Assembly (NCBI RefSeq): GCF_020329435.1
Contig: NZ_JAGKJK010000008.1
Span: 340,278-404,277, forward strand
Length of the DNA: 64,000 nt
Reading direction: 5' to 3'
Source: Bradyrhizobium hereditatis
GTDB lineage: Bacteria > Pseudomonadota > Alphaproteobacteria > Rhizobiales > Xanthobacteraceae
Position 1 is the stretch's first letter; the number at the start of each line of letters is the position of its first letter. Below, piece after piece: positions 46,648 to 55,021 of the stretch. The position numbers and the translations under genes are program-made. A model generated the notes under the pieces. The model worked only from the letters and a program-made list of their open reading frames with translations. It was not told where the DNA came from and searched no databases.

Positions 46648-46995
46648 TCAGGGAGGATTTGACGCCTGCCGCTCGACTTCTCGAACAGAGGCCCGCGCGC
46701 GCGGCAACTCGCGATCATCCTCCTCGGACTCGAACTGCTCCTTGAAGATGCCCCGTAGCAACCGCCAGAGTTCACGGTGGCCGGCAGTTTGACCGCCTTG
46801 CGTCAGGTATGCCGGGATATCCATGACCTCCGTTCGGTAGTCCACCGCCCCACGGATATGCGGATCGAGCCGGGTCCACTCATGTTCGACATACAAGCGC
46901 TTGGTATCGGTGTCGAAGACCAGGTTCCAGAAATCCAGTTCGGTGACCTCCGGGCCTTTGACCTGCCGGTGCAACTCCCGTTTCAAGAAGGCCAT
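46648..46995 (-). CDS. Hypothetical cytoplasmic protein
   Basis: The 115-residue product starts at an ATG with AAGGAG 7 bases upstream, a strong site. It is charged and soluble: 'VTELDFWNLVFDTDTKRLYVEHEW' in the first half (about 17-40) and an Arg/Glu-rich C-terminus. I do not recognise a family. It converges with the GYD gene (18 bases between stops). Confidence 0.72.
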   Translation of the reverse strand: MAFLKRELHRQVKGPEVTELDFWNLVFDTDTKRLYVEHEWTRLDPHIRGAVDYRTEVMDIPAYLTQGGQTAGHRELWRLLRGIFKEQFESEEDDRELPRARASVREVERQASNPP

Positions 46996-47298
46996 TTTCC
47001 GCTCCTTTTTGCCTGAGGGGCCTGGAAGGCGTCCGGACTTATGTGCCCTGTACGAATTGGAGACTTGATAGAAATCTGATCATTTCCTTGCCGGTTCAAG
47101 CCCGGATAGTTGAATATTTTCCTTGAGGGGCTGGGCAATTCGGCGCCGTGAATTCCAAGTCCTGCAATTGAGAGGCTCGCTCTTGCAGCCATCCCTCAGA
47201 GCATGTGCGTGTGTCGCGTCCTGTGAGGACAAGTCCGGCCGAGAGCGCCGGACCCGGATACGCTTTCGGCCTAACCATGCACATCAGGGAGGCGCAAC
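46996..47298. other. Intergenic region, no gene supported
   Basis: This gap of about 300 bases separates two divergent genes (hypothetical protein at 46995 and RidA at 47299). It presumably carries both promoters. I found no convincing -35/-10 pair, dyad or open frame with a product. Confidence 0.4.
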
Positions 47299-47700
47299 AT
47301 GAGCAAGATCGAGAAACTTCGGCCAAGCGGTCTGCACCACAACCCGGCTTACTCCCACGTCGTCACCGCCACGGGCGCGCGCACGATCTATATCGCCGGG
47401 CAGGTCTCCACCGACGAGGAGGGACGAGTAGTTGGCGAGGGCGACCTGGCAGCGCAGACCACACAGGTGATGCACAATATCGGCCTGGCTCTGAAATCTG
47501 CCGGCGCGACCTATGCCGATATCGTGAAGATCACCACCTTCGTCGTGGGCTACAAGCCGGAGCTTCGTCCCATCATCGGCAAGGCGCGCTCGGCCTTCTT
47601 TGAAGGCATGGAGCCGCCGGCGAGCACGCTTGTCGGTGTTACGGCGCTTGCGGCTCCTGAGTGGCTCATCGAGATCGAGGCCGTGGCCGTCGTGGATTGA
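47299..47700 (+). CDS. RidA family protein (second copy)
   Basis: The product has 133 residues, and AGGGAGG precedes the ATG. The family core is clear: 'TIYIAGQVSTDEEGRVVGEGDLAAQTTQVMHNIGLALKSAGA' spans about 29-70, followed by 'DIVKITTFVVGY' and 'PPASTLVGVTALAAPEWLIEIEAVAV'. The usual catalytic Arg of RidA (in R-x-x-V/T) is replaced by the segment 'ASTLVGV', so it may belong to an Rid subfamily without imine deaminase activity. It is clearly a different subgroup from the RidA at 38752. Confidence 0.9.
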   Translation: MSKIEKLRPSGLHHNPAYSHVVTATGARTIYIAGQVSTDEEGRVVGEGDLAAQTTQVMHNIGLALKSAGATYADIVKITTFVVGYKPELRPIIGKARSAFFEGMEPPASTLVGVTALAAPEWLIEIEAVAVVD

Positions 47701-47746
47701 TGTTTCGGGGTGCAACTGCGGGGCGCAAACACTCATGCAGCCACTC

Positions 47747-47831
47747 CGTCATTGCGAGCGCAGCGAAGCAATCCATGGCGCGGCATAACGGCTAAATGGA
47801 TTGCTTCGTCGCTTTGCTCCTCGCAATGACG
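47747..47831. repeat. Dispersed palindromic element, family 1, copy C
   Basis: The left arm, CGTCATTGCGAG through GCAATCCAT, is identical to that of copy B. The right arm ATGGATTGCTTCGTCGCTTTGC...TGACG carries several changes. It lies between the convergent RidA and dinB genes. Confidence 0.88.
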
Positions 47832-47844
47832 GGGAGGGAGCTTG

Positions 47845-49143
47845 CTACTCTTCTTCCCCCTCATCCTCCTTCGCCGGCCCGTTATACGCAATGCCCCGGA
47901 TCACGGCGGCATTGCCGAATTTCTTCCGCAGGTCATCCATCGCGCGCTCGGCATGGGCGGAGCGGCGGTCGAGCATGTCGGTGTCGTCGCCTCGCGATCC
48001 CTCGCGCAGCGCGCTGACGCCGGTGCCCATCAGGCGGAAAGCGGTGCCGTCGATCTCCTTCGCCAGCATCTCGCGCGACACCGCAAAGATCTTCGCGGCG
48101 AGCTGGGTCGGCGTCTGAATGGATTGCGAGCGGGTGCGCTGCCTGAAATCGGCGGTCTTCAGCTTCAGCGTGATAGTGCAGCCGGCAAGATTACCGTTCT
48201 TCAGGCGCGACGACACCTTTTCCGACAGCCGCCATAGCAGCCGTTCCAGCGTGGCGAAATCCCTGATGTCGTTTTCGAAGGTGGTCTCGCTCGATATCGT
48301 CTTGGCGCCGCGGTCCGGCACCACGCTGCGATCGTCGATGCCGCGCGCCAGCCGCCACAGCCGGCGGCCTTCGCCGCCGAACTGCTTCATCAGTTCGACC
48401 TCGTCGGCGCGCTGCAGGTCGGCAATGCTGCGAAAGCCCCGCTGCAGCAGCTTTTCCTGCGTTGCCGGCCCAACGCCATAGATGAAGCCGACCGGCTTGT
48501 CCGCCAGCATCTCTCGGGCCTCATCCTGGTCGAGCGCGGCAAAGCCGCGCGGCTTGTCGAGATCGGAGGCAATCTTGGCCAGAAACTTGTTGCAGGACAG
48601 CCCGACCGACACGGTGATGCCGATGTCGCGCTCGACGTCGCGAGCAAAGCGCGCCAGCACCTTTGCGGGAATCATGCCATGGACGCGCTGTGTGCCGGAA
48701 AGATCCAGGAACGCCTCGTCGATCGACAGCGGTTCCACCAGCGGCGTCAGCGTCTGCATGGCATGCCGCACCTCGCGGCCGACGCGGACATATTTCGCCA
48801 TATCGGGCGGAATCACGATCGCCTGGGGGCAGAGCGCCAGCGCCTTGAACATCGGCATCGCCGAGCGCACGCCATACGTACGCGCGATATAGCAGGCCGC
48901 CGACACCACGCCGCGCTTGCCGCCGCCGATGATCACGGGCTTGTCGGCGAGTTCCGGATTGTCGCGCTTCTCCACCGTGGCGTAGAATGCGTCGCAATCG
49001 ATGTGCGCCAGCGTGAGCGAAGGCAGATTGCGGTGGCGGACAAGGCGCGGGGAACCGCACATGCCGCATCGCTTGGCCTTGATATCTAGGTCGCCGAGAC
49101 AATCCCGGCAGAAGGCGCGCGGAGCTTGCGCCGGCGCGCTCAC
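47845..49143 (-). CDS. dinB: DNA polymerase IV with N-terminal zinc-binding motif
   Basis: A GTG at 49143 overlaps the stop of the DUF3572 gene (GTGA) and gives 432 residues; an upstream ATG at 49161 adds six. The first 35 residues hold a CxxC-N11-CxxC pair ('CRDCLGDLDIKAKRCGMC'), a probable zinc ribbon not found in E. coli DinB. The Y-family core follows: 'DCDAFYATVEKRDNPELA' with the metal Asp, 'YIARTYGVRSAMPM', 'SIDEAFLDLSG' with the catalytic Asp-Glu, helix-hairpin-helix 'GVGPATQEKL', and the little-finger domain. It copies past damaged bases at the cost of errors. Confidence 0.94.
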   Translation of the reverse strand: MSAPAQAPRAFCRDCLGDLDIKAKRCGMCGSPRLVRHRNLPSLTLAHIDCDAFYATVEKRDNPELADKPVIIGGGKRGVVSAACYIARTYGVRSAMPMFKALALCPQAIVIPPDMAKYVRVGREVRHAMQTLTPLVEPLSIDEAFLDLSGTQRVHGMIPAKVLARFARDVERDIGITVSVGLSCNKFLAKIASDLDKPRGFAALDQDEAREMLADKPVGFIYGVGPATQEKLLQRGFRSIADLQRADEVELMKQFGGEGRRLWRLARGIDDRSVVPDRGAKTISSETTFENDIRDFATLERLLWRLSEKVSSRLKNGNLAGCTITLKLKTADFRQRTRSQSIQTPTQLAAKIFAVSREMLAKEIDGTAFRLMGTGVSALREGSRGDDTDMLDRRSAHAERAMDDLRKKFGNAAVIRGIAYNGPAKEDEGEEE

Positions 49144-49439
49144 GGCACGTCGCGCTCCCATTTCGGGTCGCCCAGCACTTCGCGGGCGGCGGCAATGTTG
49201 GTCGGATGGAGTTGCGAGGCGCTCGCAAATGCCCTGACGGTGGCGTCGTCGCGCATGACGAAATCGAGCACGGAAGCCAGAAATTGCGGGTCAGCCGCAG
49301 CCGTGCGGAGCGTCTCCGGACCGATGCCGGTTTCGGCCAAAAACAGGCCCAGCCGCTCGGGGTCGCCGGCGATGAAACTCAGCGCTTGAACCGCAACGAT
49401 TTCAGCCACTTCGCGTGGGTTGTGAACAGGCTTTTTCAA
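49140..49439 (-). CDS. DUF3572 family protein
   Basis: The product has 99 residues. It matches the alphaproteobacterial DUF3572 pattern: 'AEIVAVQALSFIAGDPERLGLFLAETGIGPETLR' (about 11-44) and 'DPQFLASVLDFVMRDDATVRAFA'. The function is unknown. Its stop overlaps the dinB start, and the same order next to dinB and divK is, to my knowledge, conserved in related genomes. It starts divergently from divK, 228 bases away. Confidence 0.87.
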   Translation of the reverse strand: MKKPVHNPREVAEIVAVQALSFIAGDPERLGLFLAETGIGPETLRTAAADPQFLASVLDFVMRDDATVRAFASASQLHPTNIAAAREVLGDPKWERDVP

Positions 49440-49667
49440 CAGACAATTTGCCTTTCCATTAACTTATGGTCTCTAATTTGGAACCATCATGCCCGAGTCT
49501 ACGTGGTGTGTTCAATAATTGGACCGCTTCGTAAAACTTGGCGCATCGATTTAACGGCTTAGAGCGAATCTGGCGCTAGTTTGAATTCACTTTTCGGCAA
49601 GGGGCGGCGGCGGTAGCGACGTGCTGAAAGGTCGGACCTGTTTCCTGAAGATGAGGGGAGGGACGGG

Positions 49668-50033
49668 ATGGCAAAAACCGTCCTGATCGTGGAGGACAAC
49701 GAGCTCAACATGAAGCTCTTTCGCGACCTGTTGGAAGCGCATGGCTATCAGACGTCCGGGACCAGCAATGGTTTCGAGGCGCTCGACCTCGTTCGCAAGC
49801 TGCGTCCCGACCTGATCCTGATGGACATCCAGCTTCCGCAGGTGTCGGGCCTCGAAGTGACGCGCTGGATCAAGGACGATCCGGAGTTGCGCGCCATTCC
49901 GGTGGTCGCCGTGACCGCATTTGCGATGAAGGGCGACGAAGAGCGCATCCGCGAAGGCGGCTGCGAGGCGTATTTGTCCAAGCCAATTTCCGTCGGCAAG
50001 TTCATTGAAACGGTGCGGCGTTTTATCGGGTAG
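49668..50033 (+). CDS. divK: Single-domain response regulator DivK
   Basis: The 121-residue product is a receiver domain alone: acidic pocket Glu9-Asp10, phosphoacceptor Asp53 in 'LILMDIQLPQVSG', the 'AVTAF' Thr and the 'LSKPI' Lys. In Caulobacter DivK, phosphorylated by DivJ and dephosphorylated by PleC, acts on DivL and CckA to control CtrA and on PleD as an adaptor. The pleD gene follows after 13 bases, the usual operon. The 121-residue length and near-complete match to the family make this secure. Confidence 0.95.
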   Translation: MAKTVLIVEDNELNMKLFRDLLEAHGYQTSGTSNGFEALDLVRKLRPDLILMDIQLPQVSGLEVTRWIKDDPELRAIPVVAVTAFAMKGDEERIREGGCEAYLSKPISVGKFIETVRRFIG

Positions 50034-50046
50034 GAATGGAGTTTCA

Positions 50047-51420
50047 ATGTCTGCGCGTATCCTTGTCGTCGACGACGTTCCGGCAAACGTCAAATTGCTG
50101 GAAGCCCGGCTGTCGGCCGAGTATTTCGACGTGCTGACCGCTTCCAATGGCGCCGAGGCGCTCGATATCTGTTCGCGCTCGGAATGCGACATCATCCTGC
50201 TCGACGTCATGATGCCGGACATGGATGGCTTTGAGGTCTGCCGGCGCCTGAAGTCCAACCCGGCCACGCATTTCATTCCAGTCGTGATCGTCACCGCGCT
50301 GGATAGCCCGGCCGACCGGGTTCGCGGGCTGGAAGCCGGTGCCGACGATTTCCTCACCAAGCCGGTGTCCGACATCGTGCTGATCGCGCGCGTGCGCTCG
50401 CTGACGCGGCTGAAGATGATGACCGATGAGCTGCGCATGCGCGCCATCACCTCGCTCGAGATCGGTATGGAGGCGCCCGAGCGCAGCGCGATCGCCGACA
50501 AGGGCGTCGGCGGGCGTATCCTTCTGGTCGACGATCGGCCGTCATCCTATGAGCGGCTGGCGCCGATCCTCGCCGCCGAGCACACCGTCGATGTCGAAAT
50601 CAATCCGGCGGAAGCGCTGTTTCACGCCGCCGAGGGCAATTACGATCTCTTGATCGTTTCGCTCGGCCTCGAAAATTACGACGGTCTGCGGCTGTGCAGC
50701 CAGGCGCGCTCGCTGGAGCGCACCCGCCAGTTGCCGATCCTCGCCATCTCCGATGCCGACAACAACGCGCGGCTCTTGCGCGGGCTCGAGATCGGCGTCA
50801 ATGATTATCTACTGCGCCCGGTCGACAAGAACGAATTGCTGGCGCGCGCGCGCACGCAGATCCGCAAGCGGCGCTATACCGACCACCTGCGCGACAATGT
50901 GCAGAACTCGATCGAAATGGCGATCACCGACGCGCTGACCGGGTTGCACAACCGCCGCTACATGGAAAGCCATCTGTCGACGCTCGCCGAGCAGGCCTCG
51001 AGCCGCGCCAAGCCGCTCTCGCTGATGATTCTCGACATCGACTATTTCAAATCGATCAACGACACCTACGGCCACGACGCTGGAGACGACGTGCTGCGCG
51101 AATTCGCCGTGCGCATCCGCAAGTCGATCCGCGGCATCGATCTCGCCTGCCGGTACGGCGGTGAGGAATTCGTCATCGTGATGCCGGAAACCGACATCCA
51201 GGTCGCAGGCCTGATCGCAGAGCGCCTGCGCCGCTCGATCGCCAGCGAAACCTTTGCCGTCAACAAGGGCACCAAGCGGATCGACGTCACGATCTCGATC
51301 GGACTGGCGACGCTGGACCGCAAGGGCGAGCCAGTCGCCGACGTGCTCAAGCGCGCCGACACCGCGCTATATCGCGCCAAGCACGACGGGCGGAACAGAG
51401 TGGTTTCGGCGGCGGCGTAA
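50047..51420 (+). CDS. pleD: Diguanylate cyclase response regulator PleD
   Basis: The product has 457 residues: receiver 1 (1-120, phosphoacceptor Asp53), receiver 2 (about 155-280, adaptor without a canonical Asp pocket) and a GGDEF domain (about 290-457). The active site is GGEEF at 371-375. The allosteric inhibition site RxxD is Arg362-Gly-Ile-Asp365, five residues before it, as in Caulobacter PleD. It makes cyclic di-GMP when phosphorylated, driving the swarmer-to-stalked transition. It is co-transcribed with divK. The frame is open upstream to 50005, inside divK, but the family start is 50047. Confidence 0.96.
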   Translation: MSARILVVDDVPANVKLLEARLSAEYFDVLTASNGAEALDICSRSECDIILLDVMMPDMDGFEVCRRLKSNPATHFIPVVIVTALDSPADRVRGLEAGADDFLTKPVSDIVLIARVRSLTRLKMMTDELRMRAITSLEIGMEAPERSAIADKGVGGRILLVDDRPSSYERLAPILAAEHTVDVEINPAEALFHAAEGNYDLLIVSLGLENYDGLRLCSQARSLERTRQLPILAISDADNNARLLRGLEIGVNDYLLRPVDKNELLARARTQIRKRRYTDHLRDNVQNSIEMAITDALTGLHNRRYMESHLSTLAEQASSRAKPLSLMILDIDYFKSINDTYGHDAGDDVLREFAVRIRKSIRGIDLACRYGGEEFVIVMPETDIQVAGLIAERLRRSIASETFAVNKGTKRIDVTISIGLATLDRKGEPVADVLKRADTALYRAKHDGRNRVVSAAA

Positions 51421-51450
51421 GCGCCGGGCAATCACGTATCCGCATTATCG

Positions 51451-51555
51451 GTCGTCATACCCCGCGAAGGCGGGGTATCCAGTACGCCGTGGCTTCTGGG
51501 TTCAATAACGCGCGTCTCTGGAATACTGGCTCACCCGCCTTTCGCGGGTGACGAC
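51451..51555. repeat. Dispersed palindromic element, family 2
   Basis: The outer ends GTCGTCA (51451-51457) and TGACGAC (51549-51555) are reverse complements. Inner segments CCCGCGAAGGCGGG and CCCGCCTTTCGCGGG match with small changes, as do CCAGTA/TACTGG. It lies between the convergent pleD and serine hydrolase genes. The sequence differs from family 1. Confidence 0.72.
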
Positions 51556-51572
51556 AGTCTTTATGCGGACGC

Positions 51573-52799
51573 TTACGCGGAAACCCGCATCCCCTCGGCG
51601 TGCTGCTTCACCGTGTCATACGCCAGCCGCTTGAACTCGAACGCGAACGGGTGAACGAACGACATCTGGCGCTGCGCCATCATCACACCGGCCATGTTGC
51701 GTTTCGGCGAGATCCACCATTGTGTGCCGGCGACGCCGCCCCAATAGAGTTCGCCTGCGGAATCGGGGTGATCGAGCGGCGAGGGTTGCAGGATCATTCC
51801 ACCTGCGAGGCTGAACGCTTTGCCGGGCTGCTCGCCCAGCAGCGCAAAGCGGATCCACTGTCCCTCAGGCAACTGGTTGGACGTCATCTGCGCAATCGTC
51901 TCGGGCTTGAGCAGGGTCGGCCCGCAGGGCAGCAGGCTGCGGATCAGCGCCACCATGTCGTGCAGCGTCGAAACCAGACCGCCGCCGCCGCTGAGCCTTG
52001 CGATCGGGTGCAGATAAGCGCCGGGGAACGGTGCGTTGTCGGTCCGGGTCAATCCCGGCTTCATCGGCTCCATGAGGTCGGCGCCGGCGTAGTACGCAAC
52101 GAGCCGTCCCTGATCCTTTTCCGGAATGACAAAGCCGGTATCGATCATGCCGAGCGGATCGAAGATGCGCGCCTTGATGAACTTATCAAAGCTCTGGCCG
52201 CTGATCACTTCGACCAGCCGCGCAACAACGTCAGTGGCGAGCGAATATTCCCAGGACGTGCCGGGCTGATAGATCAGCGGCATATCGGCCAGCACATCCA
52301 CCATCTGCGCCAGCGTGGTCCTGGGGTCGTGCACGCCGCGCTCGTTGAGCGCCTTGTAGATGAGCGTGCCGGGATCGAAGAAGCCGCAGCTCAGCCCCGA
52401 ACTGTGGGTCAGGAGATGACGGATCGTGATCGAGTACTTGGTCGGCTCGGCGTCCTCAATCGAGGTGGCGCCCGGCCGCAACACCCTACGATTTCCGAGC
52501 TGCGGAATAAATTTTTCGATGGGGTCATCGAGCTTGAGCTTGCCTTCCTCGACCAGCAATAGCGCTGCGCAGGAAGTGATCAGCTTGGTGTTGGAAAAGA
52601 CGCGGAAGATATGGTCGGTGCGGAGCAGTATCTGCGCTTCCTTGTCGGCCCATCCGACGCAATTTACGTCCGCAAGCTCGCGCCCGACCATGACCGCCCA
52701 GGAAATGCCTGACAGCAGGTTGTTGTCGATATAGCGCTGCATGGCTGCGCGGGCCGGTTTGAAGTCGTAACCACTAGCGGTGATTTTCAGATCTTCCAT
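51573..52799 (-). CDS. Serine hydrolase of the beta-lactamase/class C family
   Basis: ATG 52799 with AGGGAG upstream gives 408 residues. The longer frame to 52871 overlaps a palindromic element and is rejected. There is no signal peptide, so it is cytoplasmic, unlike true AmpC. The catalytic Ser69-x-x-Lys72 is in 'RVFSNTKLI'. Tyr185 in 'WEYSLATDVVARL' replaces the YxN motif, and an 'HxG'-type third motif lies late in the sequence ('YWGGVAG'). Relatives are esterases (EstB, LovD-like) or D-aminopeptidases. It is unlikely to confer beta-lactam resistance. Confidence 0.88.
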   Translation of the reverse strand: MEDLKITASGYDFKPARAAMQRYIDNNLLSGISWAVMVGRELADVNCVGWADKEAQILLRTDHIFRVFSNTKLITSCAALLLVEEGKLKLDDPIEKFIPQLGNRRVLRPGATSIEDAEPTKYSITIRHLLTHSSGLSCGFFDPGTLIYKALNERGVHDPRTTLAQMVDVLADMPLIYQPGTSWEYSLATDVVARLVEVISGQSFDKFIKARIFDPLGMIDTGFVIPEKDQGRLVAYYAGADLMEPMKPGLTRTDNAPFPGAYLHPIARLSGGGGLVSTLHDMVALIRSLLPCGPTLLKPETIAQMTSNQLPEGQWIRFALLGEQPGKAFSLAGGMILQPSPLDHPDSAGELYWGGVAGTQWWISPKRNMAGVMMAQRQMSFVHPFAFEFKRLAYDTVKQHAEGMRVSA

Positions 52800-52844
52800 T
52801 GTCGCTCCCTCTGCCGTCATGTTCTTGCGCGGCTCTATCTTCAT

Positions 52845-52962
52845 GTCGTCCCTGCGAACGCAGGGACGCATAACCGCCGGCGCTTATTATCGTAAGTAGG
52901 TAACTACCACATAGCCTTACAGAAAAGCCACGGCGTATGGGCCCTGCGTTCGCAGGGACGAC
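52845..52962. repeat. Dispersed palindromic element, family 3
   Basis: Outer arms GTCGTCCCTGCGAACGCAGG (52845-52864) and its reverse complement (ending at 52962) enclose an AT-richer centre with TAAGTAGGTAACTA. Each arm contains its own palindrome (GTCCCTGCG/CGCAGGGAC). It lies between the divergently arranged end of the TetR gene and the start of the serine hydrolase gene, and probably carries or displaces the promoter. Confidence 0.75.
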
Positions 52963-52985
52963 GACCGTCGAGGGGTGGTAGCTGA

Positions 52986-53588
52986 TCAGGACTTACGCTT
53001 TCTTGCTGCTCGTTTGTCCGCGGTGTTGCGGCCAATCTTCACACCCGCATTCTTCAGCAGCACCGTTGCGGCATCCTTTGCCGCGCGCGCCATCGCGGGA
53101 TCGTTGCGGACAAGATCCTGCGCGATCGAGCCGTCAACGAGTAGTGCTAGCTGGGTTGAGAGCGCGTCAGCTTCCGCGACGCCGAGCTGCACCAGAAGGT
53201 CGCGAAACCAGAGGCGGCGGCTTTCCTTGAACGCGACGGCAACCTTTCGCACTGACCGGTCGTCGCCGAGTTCGGCCACTGCATTGACGAAGGGGCAGCC
53301 GCGAAAATCCTTTGCCGAAAAGCGCCGCTCCAGCGAATCGAAGGTGCCGAGAATCTGTTCCACCGGCGATTTGTCCGAAGGCCGTGGCGCCACGAAGCGC
53401 CGCGCCAGATAGGCCGAGATCAGCGCATCCTTGGATGGAAAATGGTTATAGAGCGTGCGCTTGCTGATGCCGATCTCGGCCGCGATGGTGTCGACCCCGA
53501 CCGCGCGAATCCCCTGCAGATAGAACAGCCTATCTGCGGTTTCCAGAATTCGGTCCTTCATCGTCGGTTTGGCGGGCAGGGGAGCCAT
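52986..53588 (-). CDS. TetR family transcriptional regulator
   Basis: ATG 53588 gives 200 residues; a longer frame to 53636 would run into the operator-like dyad. The N-terminal helix-turn-helix (about 10-58) reads 'ILETADRLFYLQGIRAVGVDTIAAEIGISKRTLYNHF'. The C-terminal ligand domain has Cys in 'FRGCPFVNAVAEL', typical of a subgroup regulating efflux pumps. It is divergent from the MFS transporter gene. A perfect 16-base palindrome at 53639-53654 between them is the probable operator. Confidence 0.92.
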   Translation of the reverse strand: MAPLPAKPTMKDRILETADRLFYLQGIRAVGVDTIAAEIGISKRTLYNHFPSKDALISAYLARRFVAPRPSDKSPVEQILGTFDSLERRFSAKDFRGCPFVNAVAELGDDRSVRKVAVAFKESRRLWFRDLLVQLGVAEADALSTQLALLVDGSIAQDLVRNDPAMARAAKDAATVLLKNAGVKIGRNTADKRAARKRKS

Positions 53589-53638
53589 GCGAATGCGCCG
53601 TAGCCATTTCCTTGACAGCAGCACCCTTATAGCCAAAT

Positions 53639-53654
53639 TACACAGATCTGTGTA
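53639..53654. promoter_or_regulatory. 16-bp perfect palindrome, probable TetR operator
   Basis: TACACAGATCTGTGTA is a perfect inverted repeat, 51 bases upstream of the TetR ATG and 66 bases upstream of the MFS ATG. The position and size fit a TetR dimer site that would control both divergent genes. Confidence 0.8.
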
Positions 53655-53719
53655 CCTATTTTAGATGCCAATTGCAGGACGCGGCTTTCGCATCGCGACC
53701 GATAGGGAGAACAAGAACA

Positions 53720-54952
53720 ATGGCCCTGCTGCAAATCCTGCGTCCGACGCTGCCCATTCTGATCGGGGCGTCCATCATGCTCACGCTCAGCATGGGCCTT
53801 CGCCAGTCGCTCGGCATCTTCCTGCAGCCGCTGACGCAGGACATCCGGATTTCCGTTTCCGATTTTACGCTGGCGCTCGCCGTGCAAAACCTCGCCTGGG
53901 GCTTTTTGCAGCCGCTCGCCGGTGCGCTGACTGTGCGCTACGGCTTCCGTGCCGTCATGGTGGTGGGCGCGTTGCTCTATGTCGTCGGCCTTGCTCTTAT
54001 GACAGCCGCCAACGGTCTTCTCAGCGTCATGATCGGCGGCGGCGTGCTGATTGGCATGTCGCTGGCCTGCACCGCCGCGGCGATCGCAATGTCGGTGGCG
54101 GCCCGCGCGGTGCCGGCGTCGGTGCGCTCCACCGTGCTCGGCCTGGTCTCGGGCGCGGGATCGCTCGGTGCGCTCTTGTCGGCGCCGATCGGGCAGATTC
54201 TCAATGAAGGATACGGCTGGCGGATGGGCCTTGCCGGGTTCGTGGTGCTGTCGCTCCTGATGATTCCGGCTGCGTGGTATGCGGGCAGGGTGGACAAGAT
54301 CCCGCTGCCCAAGCCCGCCGATGACGAGATCGACGACGCGTCGGCCACTGTTGCGACGAAGATGGCATTCTCCAATGCCTCCTTCGTGGTGATGACCGCC
54401 GCCTATTTCGTCTGCGGCATGCAGCTCGTCTTTCTCACCACGCATCTGCCGTCTTATCTCGCGATTTGCGGCATGGACCCGATGCTGAGCGCGCAGACGC
54501 TCGGCATGATCGGTGGCTTCAACGTGCTCGGCAGCATCTTCTTCGGCTGGGCCGGCCAGCGCTGGAACAAGCTCGCGCTGCTCGGCGGCATTTACATCTT
54601 CCGCTCGCTTGCGCTCGCCTGGTATTTCACGCTGCCGCCGACGCCGGCGACCACGCTGCTGTTTGGCGCCATCATGGGCTTCCTGTGGATGGGCGTCGGC
54701 CCGCTGGTCGCGGGCGCGGTGGCCGAGATGTTCGGCCTGAAATGGCAGGCGATGATCCAGGGGCTCGCCTTCATGAGCCACCAGGTCGGCAGCTTCCTTG
54801 GCGCCTACGGGGGCGGCGTGCTCTACGACGCGCTCGGCTCCTATACCATGGCTTGGCGGATCGGCGTCGCGCTGGGCCTCGCCGGCGGCATCATCCAGGT
54901 CGCGTTCGCGTTGATCCGGCCGGGCCGACCACCGCAGATGCAGACGGCGTAG
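53720..54952 (+). CDS. Major facilitator superfamily transporter
   Basis: ATG 53720 with AGGGAG upstream gives 410 residues and about twelve membrane helices. The cytoplasmic loop between helices 2 and 3 has 'GALTVRYGFRAVMVVGALLY', and the central loop is 'DKIPLPKPADDEIDDASATVATK'. The overall pattern fits the monocarboxylate/oxalate-formate antiporter-like MFS branch (MCT-type) with 'LGSIFFGWAGQRW'. The divergent TetR gene and shared dyad suggest inducible control. The transported compound is unknown; drug efflux is possible but not shown. Confidence 0.92.
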   Translation: MALLQILRPTLPILIGASIMLTLSMGLRQSLGIFLQPLTQDIRISVSDFTLALAVQNLAWGFLQPLAGALTVRYGFRAVMVVGALLYVVGLALMTAANGLLSVMIGGGVLIGMSLACTAAAIAMSVAARAVPASVRSTVLGLVSGAGSLGALLSAPIGQILNEGYGWRMGLAGFVVLSLLMIPAAWYAGRVDKIPLPKPADDEIDDASATVATKMAFSNASFVVMTAAYFVCGMQLVFLTTHLPSYLAICGMDPMLSAQTLGMIGGFNVLGSIFFGWAGQRWNKLALLGGIYIFRSLALAWYFTLPPTPATTLLFGAIMGFLWMGVGPLVAGAVAEMFGLKWQAMIQGLAFMSHQVGSFLGAYGGGVLYDALGSYTMAWRIGVALGLAGGIIQVAFALIRPGRPPQMQTA

Positions 54953-54973
54953 GCGGCATAGGACGGAATCAAA

Positions 54974-54995
54974 AACGGGGCCGCAGGGCCCCGTT
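54974..54995 (-). terminator. Intrinsic terminator of rpmG
   Basis: On the minus strand, the arms AACGGGGCC and GGCCCCGTT (9 bp, 4-base loop) are followed by TTTTTG..., 27 bases past the rpmG stop. It also lies 22 bases after the convergent MFS stop. Confidence 0.85.
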
Positions 54996-55021
54996 CAAAC
55001 CGTCAGCGATGCGCTGCCGAA

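Noticed and set aside
49440..49667. Possible CtrA boxes (TTAA-N7-TTAA) upstream of divK
   Set aside because: TTAA half sites are present but no pair with 7-base spacing; not enough to call.
52800..52871. Longer start for the serine hydrolase
   Set aside because: It would run into a palindromic repeat; ATG 52799 has AGGGAG in the right place.
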